Source: Sphingomonas glacialis
GTDB taxonomy: Bacteria; Pseudomonadota; Alphaproteobacteria; Sphingomonadales; Sphingomonadaceae
DNA: 64,000 nucleotides
NCBI RefSeq assembly: GCF_006439055.1
Contig: NZ_RCZC01000004.1
Location: 254,242-318,241 of the forward strand
Direction of reading: 5' to 3'
The number at the start of each line of letters is the position of its first letter. Position 1 is the first letter of the stretch. The translations under genes were made by a program, and so were the position numbers. Of the stretch, positions 36,061-43,976 are shown piece after piece. The notes under the pieces were generated by a model that worked only from the letters and a program-made list of their open reading frames with translations, was not told the DNA's origin and did no database searches.

Positions 36061-36702
36061 TTACCAGCGCAGCAAGCGCGGACCGAGCAGCGCGCCGAGC
36101 GACGCCGCCAGCAGGATGCCGAGCGAATACCAGGTGAGAACGAAGATCGCCGACACTTCGGGACAATGCACGCAATATACGGTCGCAGCGAAGGCGCCCG
36201 CCGCGAGGCCAGCCGCCGCGCCGGCCGCACGCAACCGGGTCGGCGCGAGCTTGCGGAATGACCAGAGCAGTCCGACGAAGATCGGCATGGCGAGCGCAAG
36301 CACGCGCCACGGGCAAACCATCCAGCTGTCGCCGAGCCACATCGCCAGCCAGTCACCGGGTGGCGTGCGGATCAGCTCCATGATGCCGACACTGGCGAGC
36401 AGCAGCACCGGGATCGCCATCAACCAGAGCCAACGCAACCTGCCGCTATCCGGTCGCGCCAGCTGCGCGGTCATGACGATCGCGACTGCGGAAAGCGAGA
36501 CCGTGTAGCCCCATTTCATCCAGAACGGGAAACCGTGCATCGCAACGCCGATGTCGGGGCGCACCCCCATCATCACGACGACGTAGAAGATCGATACGAG
36601 CGCGCCCATGGCGAGGCCGATCGCGAGCCGCCTTGCGACGGCATGGCGGCGCACGGGCGCGAGATCGGCGGACAGGCGGAAGATGAGGTCGTCGGTATTC
36701 AT
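36061..36702 (-). CDS. nrsF: NrsF-type anti-sigma factor (DUF1109)
   Basis: 213 residues with six membrane helices (LAIGLAMGALVSIFYVVVMM, WGYTVSLSAVAIVMTAQL, WLWLMAIPVLLLASVGI and others). Two conserved periplasm-side Cys motifs, WMVCPWRVLAL and YCVHCPEVSAI, match the paired cysteines of NrsF through which Caulobacter senses metals such as chromate and cadmium. The start overlaps the sigma stop by ATGA, the standard sigma then anti-sigma order. It sequesters the sigma factor until cysteine chemistry changes. Confidence 0.9.
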   Translation of the reverse strand: MNTDDLIFRLSADLAPVRRHAVARRLAIGLAMGALVSIFYVVVMMGVRPDIGVAMHGFPFWMKWGYTVSLSAVAIVMTAQLARPDSGRLRWLWLMAIPVLLLASVGIMELIRTPPGDWLAMWLGDSWMVCPWRVLALAMPIFVGLLWSFRKLAPTRLRAAGAAAGLAAGAFAATVYCVHCPEVSAIFVLTWYSLGILLAASLGALLGPRLLRW

Positions 36703-37232
36703 CGTCCCCCTCCCTGAATGCGTACGATCAGCGATTTCAAGCCGCGATGAACCGACACTTTCACGTCGGACTCGCCGATATCTTCACGCTCGGCCGCCTC
36801 AGCTGTGCTCAGGCCTTCGATGCGCGTGGCGCGGATCATGCGCGCCTGTTTCGGAGGCAGGATTTCGAGTAGCTGCTCGACGTCCATTCGCGCGCAGGCG
36901 GCATCCTCGAAACCTTCGGTGATCAGGATTTCCTCAAGACCTTCGATCGGCACCAGACGCCGTCCGCGCCGAAAATGATCGATCATCTTGTAGCGCGCGA
37001 TCGAGAACAGCCACGCGGTGAACGGACGCGCGCGATCGTACGTCCCGCGCCGCGTATGCACTGCGATCAAAGTCTCCTGGACGAGATCGTCAATATCGCC
37101 GTCGCCCATCCGTCGTCGGTAAAAGCCCCGCAGGAGCGGCACGAGCGCGCGCAACAGGGCAGAGTGGTCGCCGGCATGGCCGTCGAGCCCACTGATCATC
37201 AATGCCCGCAATGTGTCCTCGCTCGCTCGCAT
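36699..37232 (-). CDS. sigF: ECF sigma factor, sigma-F type
   Basis: 177 residues from MRASEDTLRALM at 37232, with GGGAG before the ATG; the frame is open much further upstream, but those residues are Arg-rich and antisense to bufA1. Region 2: LRGFYRRRMGDGDIDDLVQETLIAVH and RPFTAWLFSIARYKMIDHFRR. Region 4: LEILPPKQARMIRATRIEGLSTAEAA, then SDVKVSVHRGLKSL. Length and sequence fit the sigma-F group paired with NrsF. A GTAACT-N16-CGAA site upstream indicates autoregulation. Confidence 0.9.
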   Translation of the reverse strand: MRASEDTLRALMISGLDGHAGDHSALLRALVPLLRGFYRRRMGDGDIDDLVQETLIAVHTRRGTYDRARPFTAWLFSIARYKMIDHFRRGRRLVPIEGLEEILITEGFEDAACARMDVEQLLEILPPKQARMIRATRIEGLSTAEAAEREDIGESDVKVSVHRGLKSLIVRIQGGGR

Positions 37233-37250
37233 TTGCGCTCCCACGAGGCA

Positions 37251-37276
37251 TTCGGCCTGTCTGCCACGATAGTTAC
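37251..37276 (-). promoter_or_regulatory. sigma-F-type promoter of sigF (autoregulation)
   Basis: Minus strand GTAACT, 16 bases, CGAA: one mismatch in the -35 element, exact spacing. It lies 19 bases upstream of the sigF ATG, giving a short leader. Confidence 0.65.
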
Positions 37277-37322
37277 AACATTGTAGCGAGTAGCGCGAAA
37301 AAATACCGGCGGGCCGGAACGT

Positions 37323-37348
37323 GTAACCAGCGCGATCATGTCCCCGAA
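37323..37348 (+). promoter_or_regulatory. sigma-F-type promoter of bufA1
   Basis: GTAACC, 16 bases, CGAA: exact consensus match on the plus strand, 104 bases before the bufA1 start. It lies back to back with the sigF promoter, 46 bases apart. Confidence 0.85.
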
Positions 37349-37452
37349 TAGCCGATGTGATCCGGCTTCCAGCCTCCTTGCCGGATCCCGCGCGGCCCGA
37401 CCGACCCCGTGCTCGGGCCGCGCGAAGGAGGCTGAACTCAAGGAGCCCAATC

Positions 37453-37731
37453 ATGCGCACGACCCACGCCTCTCTCGCCGCGACCCTCGCGATCGCCGTC
37501 GCCGGTGCCGCCATCGCGGCGCCCGCCGCCGCCCAGACCAAGCCCGCCATGGAAAAATGCTACGGTGTCAGCCTCGCCGGCAAGAACGACTGCAAGGCCG
37601 GTGCGGGCACGAGCTGCGCCGGCACGTCGAAGGCCAATTATCAGGGCAACGCCTGGAAGTTGGTCAAGGTCGGCACATGCGTGAAGACCAAGACCCCCAA
37701 GGGCACCGGTTCGCTGACCCCCAAGGCCTGA
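37453..37731 (+). CDS. bufA1: bufferin precursor, BufA1-type (DUF2282)
   Basis: 92 residues. A Sec signal ([21 protein letters not shown]) is followed by a mature peptide with four Cys in the DUF2282 pattern: [44 protein letters not shown]. Four Cys in this spacing is the BufA1 hallmark; MNIO-modified BufA1 peptides bind copper in the periplasm. AGGAG lies 7 bases before the ATG. It heads the plus-strand operon with doxX and is divergent from sigF-nrsF. Confidence 0.92.
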   Translation: MRTTHASLAATLAIAVAGAAIAAPAAAQTKPAMEKCYGVSLAGKNDCKAGAGTSCAGTSKANYQGNAWKLVKVGTCVKTKTPKGTGSLTPKA

Positions 37732-37738
37732 CGTCCTG

Positions 37739-37767
37739 CCGGGGCGGCTGTCCCCCTGCCGCCCCGG
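37739..37767 (+). terminator. 10-bp GC hairpin after bufA1
   Basis: Perfect stem CCGGGGCGGC / GCCGCCCCGG with a 9-base loop, 7 bases after the bufA1 stop and 24 before doxX. No long U-tract. Likely attenuator or 3' stabiliser, mirroring the hairpin behind bufA2. Confidence 0.7.
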
Positions 37768-37791
37768 ACCCCTTTCATGCGGAGAAGTCGG

Positions 37792-38244
37792 ATGAACTCG
37801 CTCGTCGCGCGCTATGATGGCACGGTCCGGGGCCTTGCCCGCGTCCCGGACGCCCTAATCCTGCTGATCGGCCGGCTGGGCATCGCCGCCGTGTTCTTCA
37901 TGTCGGGCCGCACCAAGGTCGATGGCATCCTCCACATCACCGACGGCACTTATGAGCTGTTCCGCACCGAATATGCGCTGCCGCTGGTGCCGCCCGAGAT
38001 CGCCGCGGTAGCGGCGACATACTCCGAACATCTGTTCTCGATCCTGCTCGTGCTCGGCCTCGCGACACGCATCTCGGCGCTCGCCTTGCTCGGCATGACG
38101 CTGACGATCGAGATCTTCGTTTATCCGGATGCCTGGCCGACGCACCTGAGCTGGGCGGCGATCCTGCTGCCGCTGATCGTGCGCGGCGGCGGTGCTTGGT
38201 CGCTCGATGCCGTCGTGCGGCGCGCAATCGGCGTGGCGCGATAG
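37792..38244 (+). CDS. DoxX-family membrane protein
   Basis: 150 residues, four membrane helices. [25 protein letters not shown] and [26 protein letters not shown] match the DoxX family, which is a regular companion of bufferin and other MNIO loci. I start it at [10 protein letters not shown] (37792) because GGAG lies 7 bases upstream; the frame opens at 37777. The family is suspected to take part in quinone- or thiol-linked redox chemistry. Second gene of the bufA1 operon. Confidence 0.88.
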   Translation: MNSLVARYDGTVRGLARVPDALILLIGRLGIAAVFFMSGRTKVDGILHITDGTYELFRTEYALPLVPPEIAAVAATYSEHLFSILLVLGLATRISALALLGMTLTIEIFVYPDAWPTHLSWAAILLPLIVRGGGAWSLDAVVRRAIGVAR

Positions 38245-38246
38245 CA

Positions 38247-38918
38247 GTGCGACGCCGCTGCTTCATCGTCCCGGGACGGATCGCCGTCCCGGACGGCGAG
38301 CAGCATACCGGGCCGCGCTATGATGGGCCTGTCGCCGAAGCGCTGGCAAAGCTGTTACCTGTGCTGGGCTGCGGCGAGGAGGCGGCCGCGATCGCGTTCG
38401 ATGACCTGGCGCGTCGCGAATGCGCCGATGAAGCTGCTGCGCTCAGAACGATTGCGGCTGAAGAACGCCTTCACGACGCTCTGATCGAGGGTATCTCCCG
38501 CCGACTGCCCGAGGCCGCCCCGCCGCTCGGCCTGCTGGCGACCTCCCGCCATTTCCATATGAGCCTCGGTGGCGACGGGGCAACGCTGCATCTAGCACGC
38601 ATCGCTGCGCTGGATGCGGCGGTCTGCACGATCCTCGGCGCCTTGCTGTGCGCGGGCGGACCGCTCTCGACGCTCCGTCATGCCGCGCCGGTCCTGCAAC
38701 AAATCCGGCGCGACGAAGTCGGCCATGTCCGGATCGCGCGCGCCATGGTCGCGCGACGCGGCGCGGATGCAGGCCTGCGCGATGCGGCTGCGACGACTCG
38801 CGAGACGCTTGCACAGATCATGACGCCGATGGGCGACGCGCTGGAGGTGCTGGCGGTTGATCCGATGGCGCTCGATCGCCGTATCCGACGGCTGCCGGAT
38901 GGATTGCTGAAGTGGTGA
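38247..38918 (+). CDS. ferritin-like di-iron protein
   Basis: 223 residues from a GTG 2 bases after the doxX stop. Four-helix ferritin-like pattern: an N-terminal Glu in LGCGEEAAAIAFDDLARRE, then IAAEERLHDALIEG (ExxH), and later IRRDEVGHVRIARAM (second ExxH). Two Glu-x-x-His pairs in helices are the di-iron ligands of rubrerythrin/AurF-like enzymes. It may be an oxygenase or oxidase acting on a product of the adjacent ketosynthase. Not a known part of bufferin loci as far as I know. Confidence 0.72.
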   Translation: MRRRCFIVPGRIAVPDGEQHTGPRYDGPVAEALAKLLPVLGCGEEAAAIAFDDLARRECADEAAALRTIAAEERLHDALIEGISRRLPEAAPPLGLLATSRHFHMSLGGDGATLHLARIAALDAAVCTILGALLCAGGPLSTLRHAAPVLQQIRRDEVGHVRIARAMVARRGADAGLRDAAATTRETLAQIMTPMGDALEVLAVDPMALDRRIRRLPDGLLKW

Positions 38919-39961
38919 ACACGCCGCATCCGGCGTGGCTGTCGCACGGTCGCGTCTCGGTGCTTGGTATGGGCACCGCTCTGCCCGGCGCGCCAGTCGC
39001 GACCGGCGCGCTGATCGACCGTGTGGCGACGCGTTTTGCGCTGTCGCGGCATCGCGAAGCGACAGTGATCGGAAGGAGGCTGGAGATCGAGGCACGACAT
39101 CTCTGTCGATCTTTTGAGACTGCGCATGAGGCAGCACGGCCGGGCGAAGCCAATCCCGAATTGGCAGCGGCGGCAGTCGTGTCGGCGTTGGGCGAGGCGG
39201 GGTTGGCGGTCGGCGATCTAGGCTATCTGATCGGCCATACCACGACGCCGCTGCAACCGCTCCCCAGCAATATCGCCTTCGTCGCCGACCGGCTCGGCTA
39301 TGGCGGCCCGCATCTCGAACTGCGGCAGGCATGCACGGGCTTCGCCAATGCGCTGATGATCGCCTTCGGACTGCTGGCGGCGCCCGGCGCGCGGCCGGTG
39401 GCGATCGTTGGATCGGAGACCGGATCGCTGTTCTTCGAGCCGATGCACGCCGACCGCGATCCCGGTCAACTCGTCAACCTCGTGCAGATGGGCGACGGCG
39501 CGGGTGCGATCATCCTCGGACACGCCAGGGGCGGGGCGAGCATAACGGCAGCGTGGTTCGGCGCGATCGGGCTGGGCCGCGCGCCCGGATTGCAGGTTCG
39601 AGCCGATACACCACGCGCGTTCGAGCATGATTTTGCGACGATCCTCGCATCGGGATCGCAATTGTTCGACGCTGGCCGCGACGCGGCGGCGCGGCACGGC
39701 TTGACGCTCGACAGCGTTGACACGATCATCCCGCATCAGGTGAGCGGTCGGATCGGGCGGCAGGCAGCGGCGCATTTTGGGCTCCCGGCGGAGCGCTTCT
39801 TCGTTAACGCCGACCGCCTCGGCAATACTGGATCGGCGGCGATCTGGCTGGCGCTGGCAGAGCTGCGGCGAAGTGCGCCGACGACAGGACACCGCACACT
39901 CGTGCTCGGAGCGGAAGCCACCAAGTTCATGCACGGGGGCTTCGTCTATGAACATGGCTGA
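38912..39961 (+). CDS. 3-oxoacyl-ACP synthase III-like (FabH-type) enzyme
   Basis: 349 residues, thiolase fold. Catalytic triad present: Cys in LELRQACTGFANAL, His in TIIPHQVSGRIG, Asn in DRLGNTGSAAIW. Other marks are YLIGHTTTPLQPLPSNIA and VQMGDGAGAIILG. FabH-type enzymes condense acyl-CoA with malonyl-ACP; side-branch members build alkyl chains or quinolones. The start is GTG at 38912 or 38915, overlapping the ferritin-like stop by 7 bases. With an ABC exporter next, it suggests a small lipid-like or acyl metabolite made under metal stress (inference). Confidence 0.87.
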   Translation: MVNTPHPAWLSHGRVSVLGMGTALPGAPVATGALIDRVATRFALSRHREATVIGRRLEIEARHLCRSFETAHEAARPGEANPELAAAAVVSALGEAGLAVGDLGYLIGHTTTPLQPLPSNIAFVADRLGYGGPHLELRQACTGFANALMIAFGLLAAPGARPVAIVGSETGSLFFEPMHADRDPGQLVNLVQMGDGAGAIILGHARGGASITAAWFGAIGLGRAPGLQVRADTPRAFEHDFATILASGSQLFDAGRDAAARHGLTLDSVDTIIPHQVSGRIGRQAAAHFGLPAERFFVNADRLGNTGSAAIWLALAELRRSAPTTGHRTLVLGAEATKFMHGGFVYEHG

Positions 39962-40655
39962 GCCGCTGATCGCTGTGGTGGGCCTCGGCAAGCGGTATGG
40001 CGGGCGCCGCGTCTTGCAGGGCGTGACGCTCAGCCTCGCGCGCGGCGAGATCGTCGGGCTGGTCGGCGCGAACGGCGGCGGCAAGACGACGACGCTGCGC
40101 ATGCTCGCCGGGCTGATCCGCGCCGATGACGGGCGCGGCACCGTGCTGGGCCGCGATATCCGCAAGGGCGGGAGCGCTGGCATCGGCTATATGCCGCAAC
40201 GCCTCTCGCTCTATCCCGAGCTCACGGTGCATGAGAATCTGCGCTTTCGCGCCGAAATCCATGATGTAACCGGGCCGCGGGTCGACGAGATGGTCGAGCG
40301 GCTGGGTATAGGCCCGATGCTCGATACACGCTTCGAACGGCTTTCGGGAGGCTGGGCGAGACGAGTGCAATTCGCTGCGACGATGCTGCCCGCGCCCGCG
40401 TTGCTGCTGCTCGACGAGCCGACCGCCGGGCTCGATATCGTCACGCGCAACGATCTGTGGCGCTGGCTGGCCGATCTCGCCGCCGCGGGGCACGGCATCG
40501 TCATCAGCACTCACGATCTGACCGAGGCCGAGCGCTGTCCGAGGATCCTGCATTATGCCGATGGCGTCGCCGAGCCGCCGACTACGCCCGCCGACCTGAT
40601 TGCCCGTTCCGGCGCGGCCACGCTGGAGGCCGCAGTCGCGGTGCTCGCACGGTGA
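39948..40655 (+). CDS. ABC transporter ATP-binding protein
   Basis: About 235 residues. Walker A GANGGGKTTT, Q-loop YMPQRLSLYPELTV, signature LSGGWARRVQF, Walker B LLLLDEPTAGLD, H-loop VISTHDL. This is a CcmA/DrrA-like exporter ATPase. The start at 39948 (MNMAEPL) or 39954 lies inside the ketosynthase 3' end, so the genes overlap by 8-14 bases. It pairs with the permease immediately downstream. Confidence 0.93.
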   Translation: MNMAEPLIAVVGLGKRYGGRRVLQGVTLSLARGEIVGLVGANGGGKTTTLRMLAGLIRADDGRGTVLGRDIRKGGSAGIGYMPQRLSLYPELTVHENLRFRAEIHDVTGPRVDEMVERLGIGPMLDTRFERLSGGWARRVQFAATMLPAPALLLLDEPTAGLDIVTRNDLWRWLADLAAAGHGIVISTHDLTEAERCPRILHYADGVAEPPTTPADLIARSGAATLEAAVAVLAR

Positions 40656-41755
40656 GGCCGCTGCGGCGCATATTGGCGCTGGCGCGCGTGGAGACGCTGC
40701 GGATGCTGCGATCGCGCACAACCTTTACGCTGCTGATCTTCGTGCCGGCGATGCAGGTGCTGCTGTTCGGCTATGCGATCCGCCCGGTGCCGCCGCGCAT
40801 CGGGGTCGCCATCGCCGCGCCGACCGCTGCCGGCGCCGGACGTGTCGCCCGCGCGATCGAGCGCATGCCCGGCGTCACCATGACCGGCGCACCGCTGAAG
40901 CCCGGCGGCGCGGCGAGCGCGGTGCGCGAAGGCCGCGCACTGATCGGCATCGAGGTGCCGTCGCTGCGATCCTTTGCCAATCCGACACAGGCGCGCGTGC
41001 CGCTGCGCATCGTCGTCGATGCCACCAATGCCGGGCTGACCGGCGCCGCGGTCTCGGGCATCGAGGCGGCGTATTGGCGCAGCCTCGCCGAGCAGGCCGA
41101 TGCCGTCGATAGCGGGCCGGGTCTGAAGATCGAGCGGCTCTACAATCCGGAGGCACGTGCCGACTGGACCTTCCTGCCCGCGCTGATCGGCGTGACCGTG
41201 ATGATCGCGATGATCATGCTCGGCGCGCTCAGCCTCGCCCGCGAACGCGAGAGCGGGACGTGGGAGGGATTGCAGGCGCTCCCGGTCTGGCCGGTCGAGA
41301 TGCTGCTCGGCAAGCTGCTGCCCTATGTGCTGATCGGCACAATGCAGGGACTGCTGGTGCTCGGCGTTGGGATCGCGCTGTTCGCCCTGCCCATGCGGGG
41401 CAGCGTCGTGGCGCTGGTCGCTTTGCTGCCGTTGTTCGCGGCTGCCAATTTCGCGCTTGGCTATGCGATCTCGATGCGCGCGCGGACGCAGGTCGCCGCG
41501 TTGCAGGGCGCAGTCGCGTTCTATTTGCCGGCGATGCTGTTGTCGGGCTTTCTCTATCCGTTTGAGACATTGCCGAACTGGGCACGCTGGATTGGCACGC
41601 TCTTCCCGCTCACCCACTTCATCCGCGCCGCGCGGGGTGCGCTGCTGCACGGCGACGGCGCCGCTGCGGTGCTGGCGCATGGCTGGCCGATCCTCGCCTT
41701 CCTGATCGCGGCGAGCGCGGTCGCGTTGCTGGCAAGGTCGCGGTCGATCGACTGA
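40652..41755 (+). CDS. ABC-2 type transporter permease
   Basis: 367 residues from a GTG overlapping the ATPase stop (GTGA). YhhJ/YbhR-like topology: an N-terminal helix (FTLLIFVPAMQVLLFGYAI), a periplasmic domain of about 130 residues (ATNAGLTGAAVSG), then five helices including LIGVTVMIAMIMLGALSLARERESGTWE and FYLPAMLLSGFLYPFETLP, the ABC-2 signature. Exports small hydrophobic molecules in characterised relatives. Its cargo may be the product of the ketosynthase/di-iron pair, or metal-stress-related lipid. Confidence 0.9.
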   Translation: MRPLRRILALARVETLRMLRSRTTFTLLIFVPAMQVLLFGYAIRPVPPRIGVAIAAPTAAGAGRVARAIERMPGVTMTGAPLKPGGAASAVREGRALIGIEVPSLRSFANPTQARVPLRIVVDATNAGLTGAAVSGIEAAYWRSLAEQADAVDSGPGLKIERLYNPEARADWTFLPALIGVTVMIAMIMLGALSLARERESGTWEGLQALPVWPVEMLLGKLLPYVLIGTMQGLLVLGVGIALFALPMRGSVVALVALLPLFAAANFALGYAISMRARTQVAALQGAVAFYLPAMLLSGFLYPFETLPNWARWIGTLFPLTHFIRAARGALLHGDGAAAVLAHGWPILAFLIAASAVALLARSRSID

Positions 41756-41762
41756 CCTGGCT

Positions 41763-41788
41763 GTAACCGGACCGTCGACGCTGCCGAA
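41763..41788 (+). promoter_or_regulatory. sigma-F-type promoter of the thioredoxin-like/ccdA unit
   Basis: GTAACC, 16 bases, CGAA: exact match, 29 bases before the ATG at 41818. It starts a second transcription unit inside the otherwise contiguous cluster. Confidence 0.85.
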
Positions 41789-41817
41789 TACCTTTCGACC
41801 ATCGTCAGGGAGCCACC

Positions 41818-42204
41818 ATGTCACCGTTCAAGACCGCCGCGATCGCCATCGCGGCCCTCGCCGCCATCCCCGCGCAAGCCGCCGATTTCGCCAAGTTCGA
41901 CCGCGCCGCCTTCGATGCGGCGCAGGCGCAGGGTCGCCCGATCCTGATCGACGTCCACGCCTGGTGGTGCCCGGTCTGCGGATCGCAGGCGCGCACGATC
42001 AAGCGCGTCGTGACGCCCGAAGCCTATCCAAAGCTGATCGTCTTCCGCATCAATTACGACACGCAGAAGGATGTCTGGCGCAGCTTCAACGTGCAGAAGC
42101 AGGCGACACTGATCGCGTTCCACGGCAAGCGCGAGACCGGGCGGATCGCCTTCATGACCGATAAGGAAAAGATCGCCGCGCTCATCGCCTCGACCAATCA
42201 CTGA
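41818..42204 (+). CDS. periplasmic thioredoxin-like protein
   Basis: 128 residues: a signal peptide (FKTAAIAIAALAAIPAQAA) and a thioredoxin fold with the redox motif WWCPVCGSQ, FRINYDTQKDVWRSFNV, the cis-Pro region QKQATLIAFHG, and a C-terminal helix. CPVC is unlike Trx (CGPC) or DsbA (CPHC), closer to CcmG/DsbD-partner types. With CcdA encoded directly after it, it likely receives electrons from the cytoplasm to reduce periplasmic thiols, possibly the bufferin Cys or oxidised copper-site proteins. Confidence 0.88.
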   Translation: MSPFKTAAIAIAALAAIPAQAADFAKFDRAAFDAAQAQGRPILIDVHAWWCPVCGSQARTIKRVVTPEAYPKLIVFRINYDTQKDVWRSFNVQKQATLIAFHGKRETGRIAFMTDKEKIAALIASTNH

Positions 42205-42205
42205 C

Positions 42206-42931
42206 GTGGCGAGCGGTCTGAACCCGGCGCTCGCCTTCGCCGCGGGGGCGCTGACGATCCTCTCGCCCTGCGTGCTGCCGCTCGTGCCGATCGTGATCGG
42301 CAGCGCGGGGCAACGCAACAAATGGGGGCCGCTGGCGCTCGCCGCCGGGCTGGTGCTTTCGTTCACGATAGTCGGCTTCGCGGTCGCGGTGCTGGGCGCG
42401 GCGTCGGGCTTTGATGGGGAGATCGTCCGGCAGTTCGGCGCGGTGATCCTGTTGCTCGCCGGATTGGCGTTGCTGATTCCCAAGGCGACGGATCTGCTGA
42501 CCCGCGCCGCGACGCCGCTCGCCGCCTGGGCGAGCCAGCGGCAGGCAGGACTCGAACGCTTCGGGCTCGCCGGTCAGGCGGCGATTGGCGTGCTGCTCGG
42601 GCTGGTGTGGAGCCCTTGTGTCGGGCCAACCCTCGGTGCGGCGACGGTACTTGCCGCGCAAGGCAAGGATCTCGGCGAGGTTGCGCTGGTGATGGCGGCG
42701 TTCGGAGCGGGCATTGCCGCCGTGCTGCTGGTGATCGCGACCGCGACGCGCGGCTTCCTCTCGCGCTGGCGCGGCACGATGATGCGCACCGGCCAGGGCG
42801 GCAAGCGCGTGCTCGGCGCGTTGCTGGTGCTGGTCGCGCTGCTGATCCTGACCGGCGGCGACCGGCTGTTCGAGGGGCTGGTCGTCAGCCTTTCGCCCGA
42901 CTGGCTGACCGATCTGACCACGTCGATCTGA
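42206..42931 (+). CDS. ccdA: CcdA/DsbD-type transmembrane reductase
   Basis: 241 residues, six membrane helices. The two redox Cys are in LTILSPCVLPLVP and GLVWSPCVGPTLG, the CcdA signature. The start is a GTG one base after the preceding stop. It moves reducing equivalents from cytoplasmic thioredoxin across the membrane, here most likely to the thioredoxin-like protein encoded just upstream. A general cytochrome-c-maturation ccdA is usually elsewhere, so this looks like a dedicated copy. Confidence 0.92.
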   Translation: MASGLNPALAFAAGALTILSPCVLPLVPIVIGSAGQRNKWGPLALAAGLVLSFTIVGFAVAVLGAASGFDGEIVRQFGAVILLLAGLALLIPKATDLLTRAATPLAAWASQRQAGLERFGLAGQAAIGVLLGLVWSPCVGPTLGAATVLAAQGKDLGEVALVMAAFGAGIAAVLLVIATATRGFLSRWRGTMMRTGQGGKRVLGALLVLVALLILTGGDRLFEGLVVSLSPDWLTDLTTSI

Positions 42932-42942
42932 GGCGAGGCACG

Positions 42943-43899
42943 ATGCTGAACCGCCGCACGGCCATCATCGCGCTGGGGTTTGGACTGGCGGGCGCGTCGA
43001 CCCTGACAGCGGCGCCCTACGATGAACCCGACGAACTCTACGCGGCTTTGCGCGAACAACCGGGCGAGCGGATTCTGTTTCCGGACGGAGCGATCGACCT
43101 CGTCTTCGCAGATGGCGCGCGAGGCATCGACCGTGCCGCCATTCGCGCCTGGGTTCGCGAAAGCGCCGACGCGGTGACGCGCTATTTCGGCTGGTTCCCG
43201 GTCGCGCAGTATGGCCTGCTGGTGATCGCTCAGCCCGGCGAGGGTGTCGGTCACGCGACCACCTTCGGCTATGGCGGTTCCGCGACGCGCATTCACGTCG
43301 GCACGGCGGCGGGTGCGGCTGCGTTCGAGCGTGACTGGGTCTTAGTGCACGAGATGTTCCACGCCGCCCTTCCCGATCTGCCCCGCCGCGCGCTCTGGCT
43401 GCAAGAAGGCAATGCGACCTGGCTGGAGCCGGTCGCGCGCGTCCGTGCCGGATACCTCCCCGAAGCCGAGTTGTGGCGGCAGGCGCTGATCGGCATGCCG
43501 CGCGGCGAACCCGGCGCCCGCGATGGCGGCATGGACGGCACCCGCGACCATGACCGGCTCTATTGGGGCGGCGCCACCTTCTGGCTACTCGTCGAAATCG
43601 CCATTGATGCGGCGAGCCACGGCAAGCACGGCCTGCGCGACGCGATGCGTACGGTCAATCGCCAGAGCGGCGGCAATGCGACCGACTGGACGCCCGAGCA
43701 ACTAATGGCAGCAGGCGATGCCGCGGTCGGGTCGGAGGCCCTGTCGAAACTCTACCGGCATTTTGCCAGCGGCCGGGCCACGACGGATCTGCCGGCCCTG
43801 TTCGCACGGCTCGGCGTGTCGGCGCCGGGCGGCCGCATCCGTTTCGACGAGAACGCGCCGCTGGCCGGGGTCCGGCGTCGGATCGTCGGGCGCGCATGA
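42943..43899 (+). CDS. exported HExxH metallopeptidase-like protein
   Basis: 318 residues. The start MLNRRTAIIALGFGLAGAST is a Tat-like signal. VLVHEMFHAALPDL gives HExxH, and LWLQEGNATWLEP supplies a Glu 21 residues after the second His, the gluzincin arrangement (M1/M61-like). Upstream YGLLVIAQPGEGVGHATTFGYGG resembles the substrate-edge strand of such enzymes. GGCGAGG lies before the ATG. It sits in the ccdA transcription unit. It may process or quality-control periplasmic peptides; trimming bufferin is an attractive but unproven idea. Confidence 0.77.
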   Translation: MLNRRTAIIALGFGLAGASTLTAAPYDEPDELYAALREQPGERILFPDGAIDLVFADGARGIDRAAIRAWVRESADAVTRYFGWFPVAQYGLLVIAQPGEGVGHATTFGYGGSATRIHVGTAAGAAAFERDWVLVHEMFHAALPDLPRRALWLQEGNATWLEPVARVRAGYLPEAELWRQALIGMPRGEPGARDGGMDGTRDHDRLYWGGATFWLLVEIAIDAASHGKHGLRDAMRTVNRQSGGNATDWTPEQLMAAGDAAVGSEALSKLYRHFASGRATTDLPALFARLGVSAPGGRIRFDENAPLAGVRRRIVGRA

Positions 43900-43911
43900 G
43901 TTGGTCTGCGT

Positions 43912-43937
43912 GTAACAAATCCATCCGCTGCTGCGTA
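43912..43937 (+). promoter_or_regulatory. variant sigma-F-type promoter of the DUF1223 gene
   Basis: GTAACA, 16 bases, CGTA: one mismatch in each element, spacing exact. Located 39 bases before the ATG at 43977. Confidence 0.55.
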
Positions 43938-43976
43938 TCGCTGGTGTCAGGCGGATACATCCAAAAGGCCCCAACC

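Noticed and set aside
40553..41824. 423-residue minus-strand ORF
   Set aside because: Antisense of the ABC permease, rich in Arg, Gln and His, no membrane or domain pattern.
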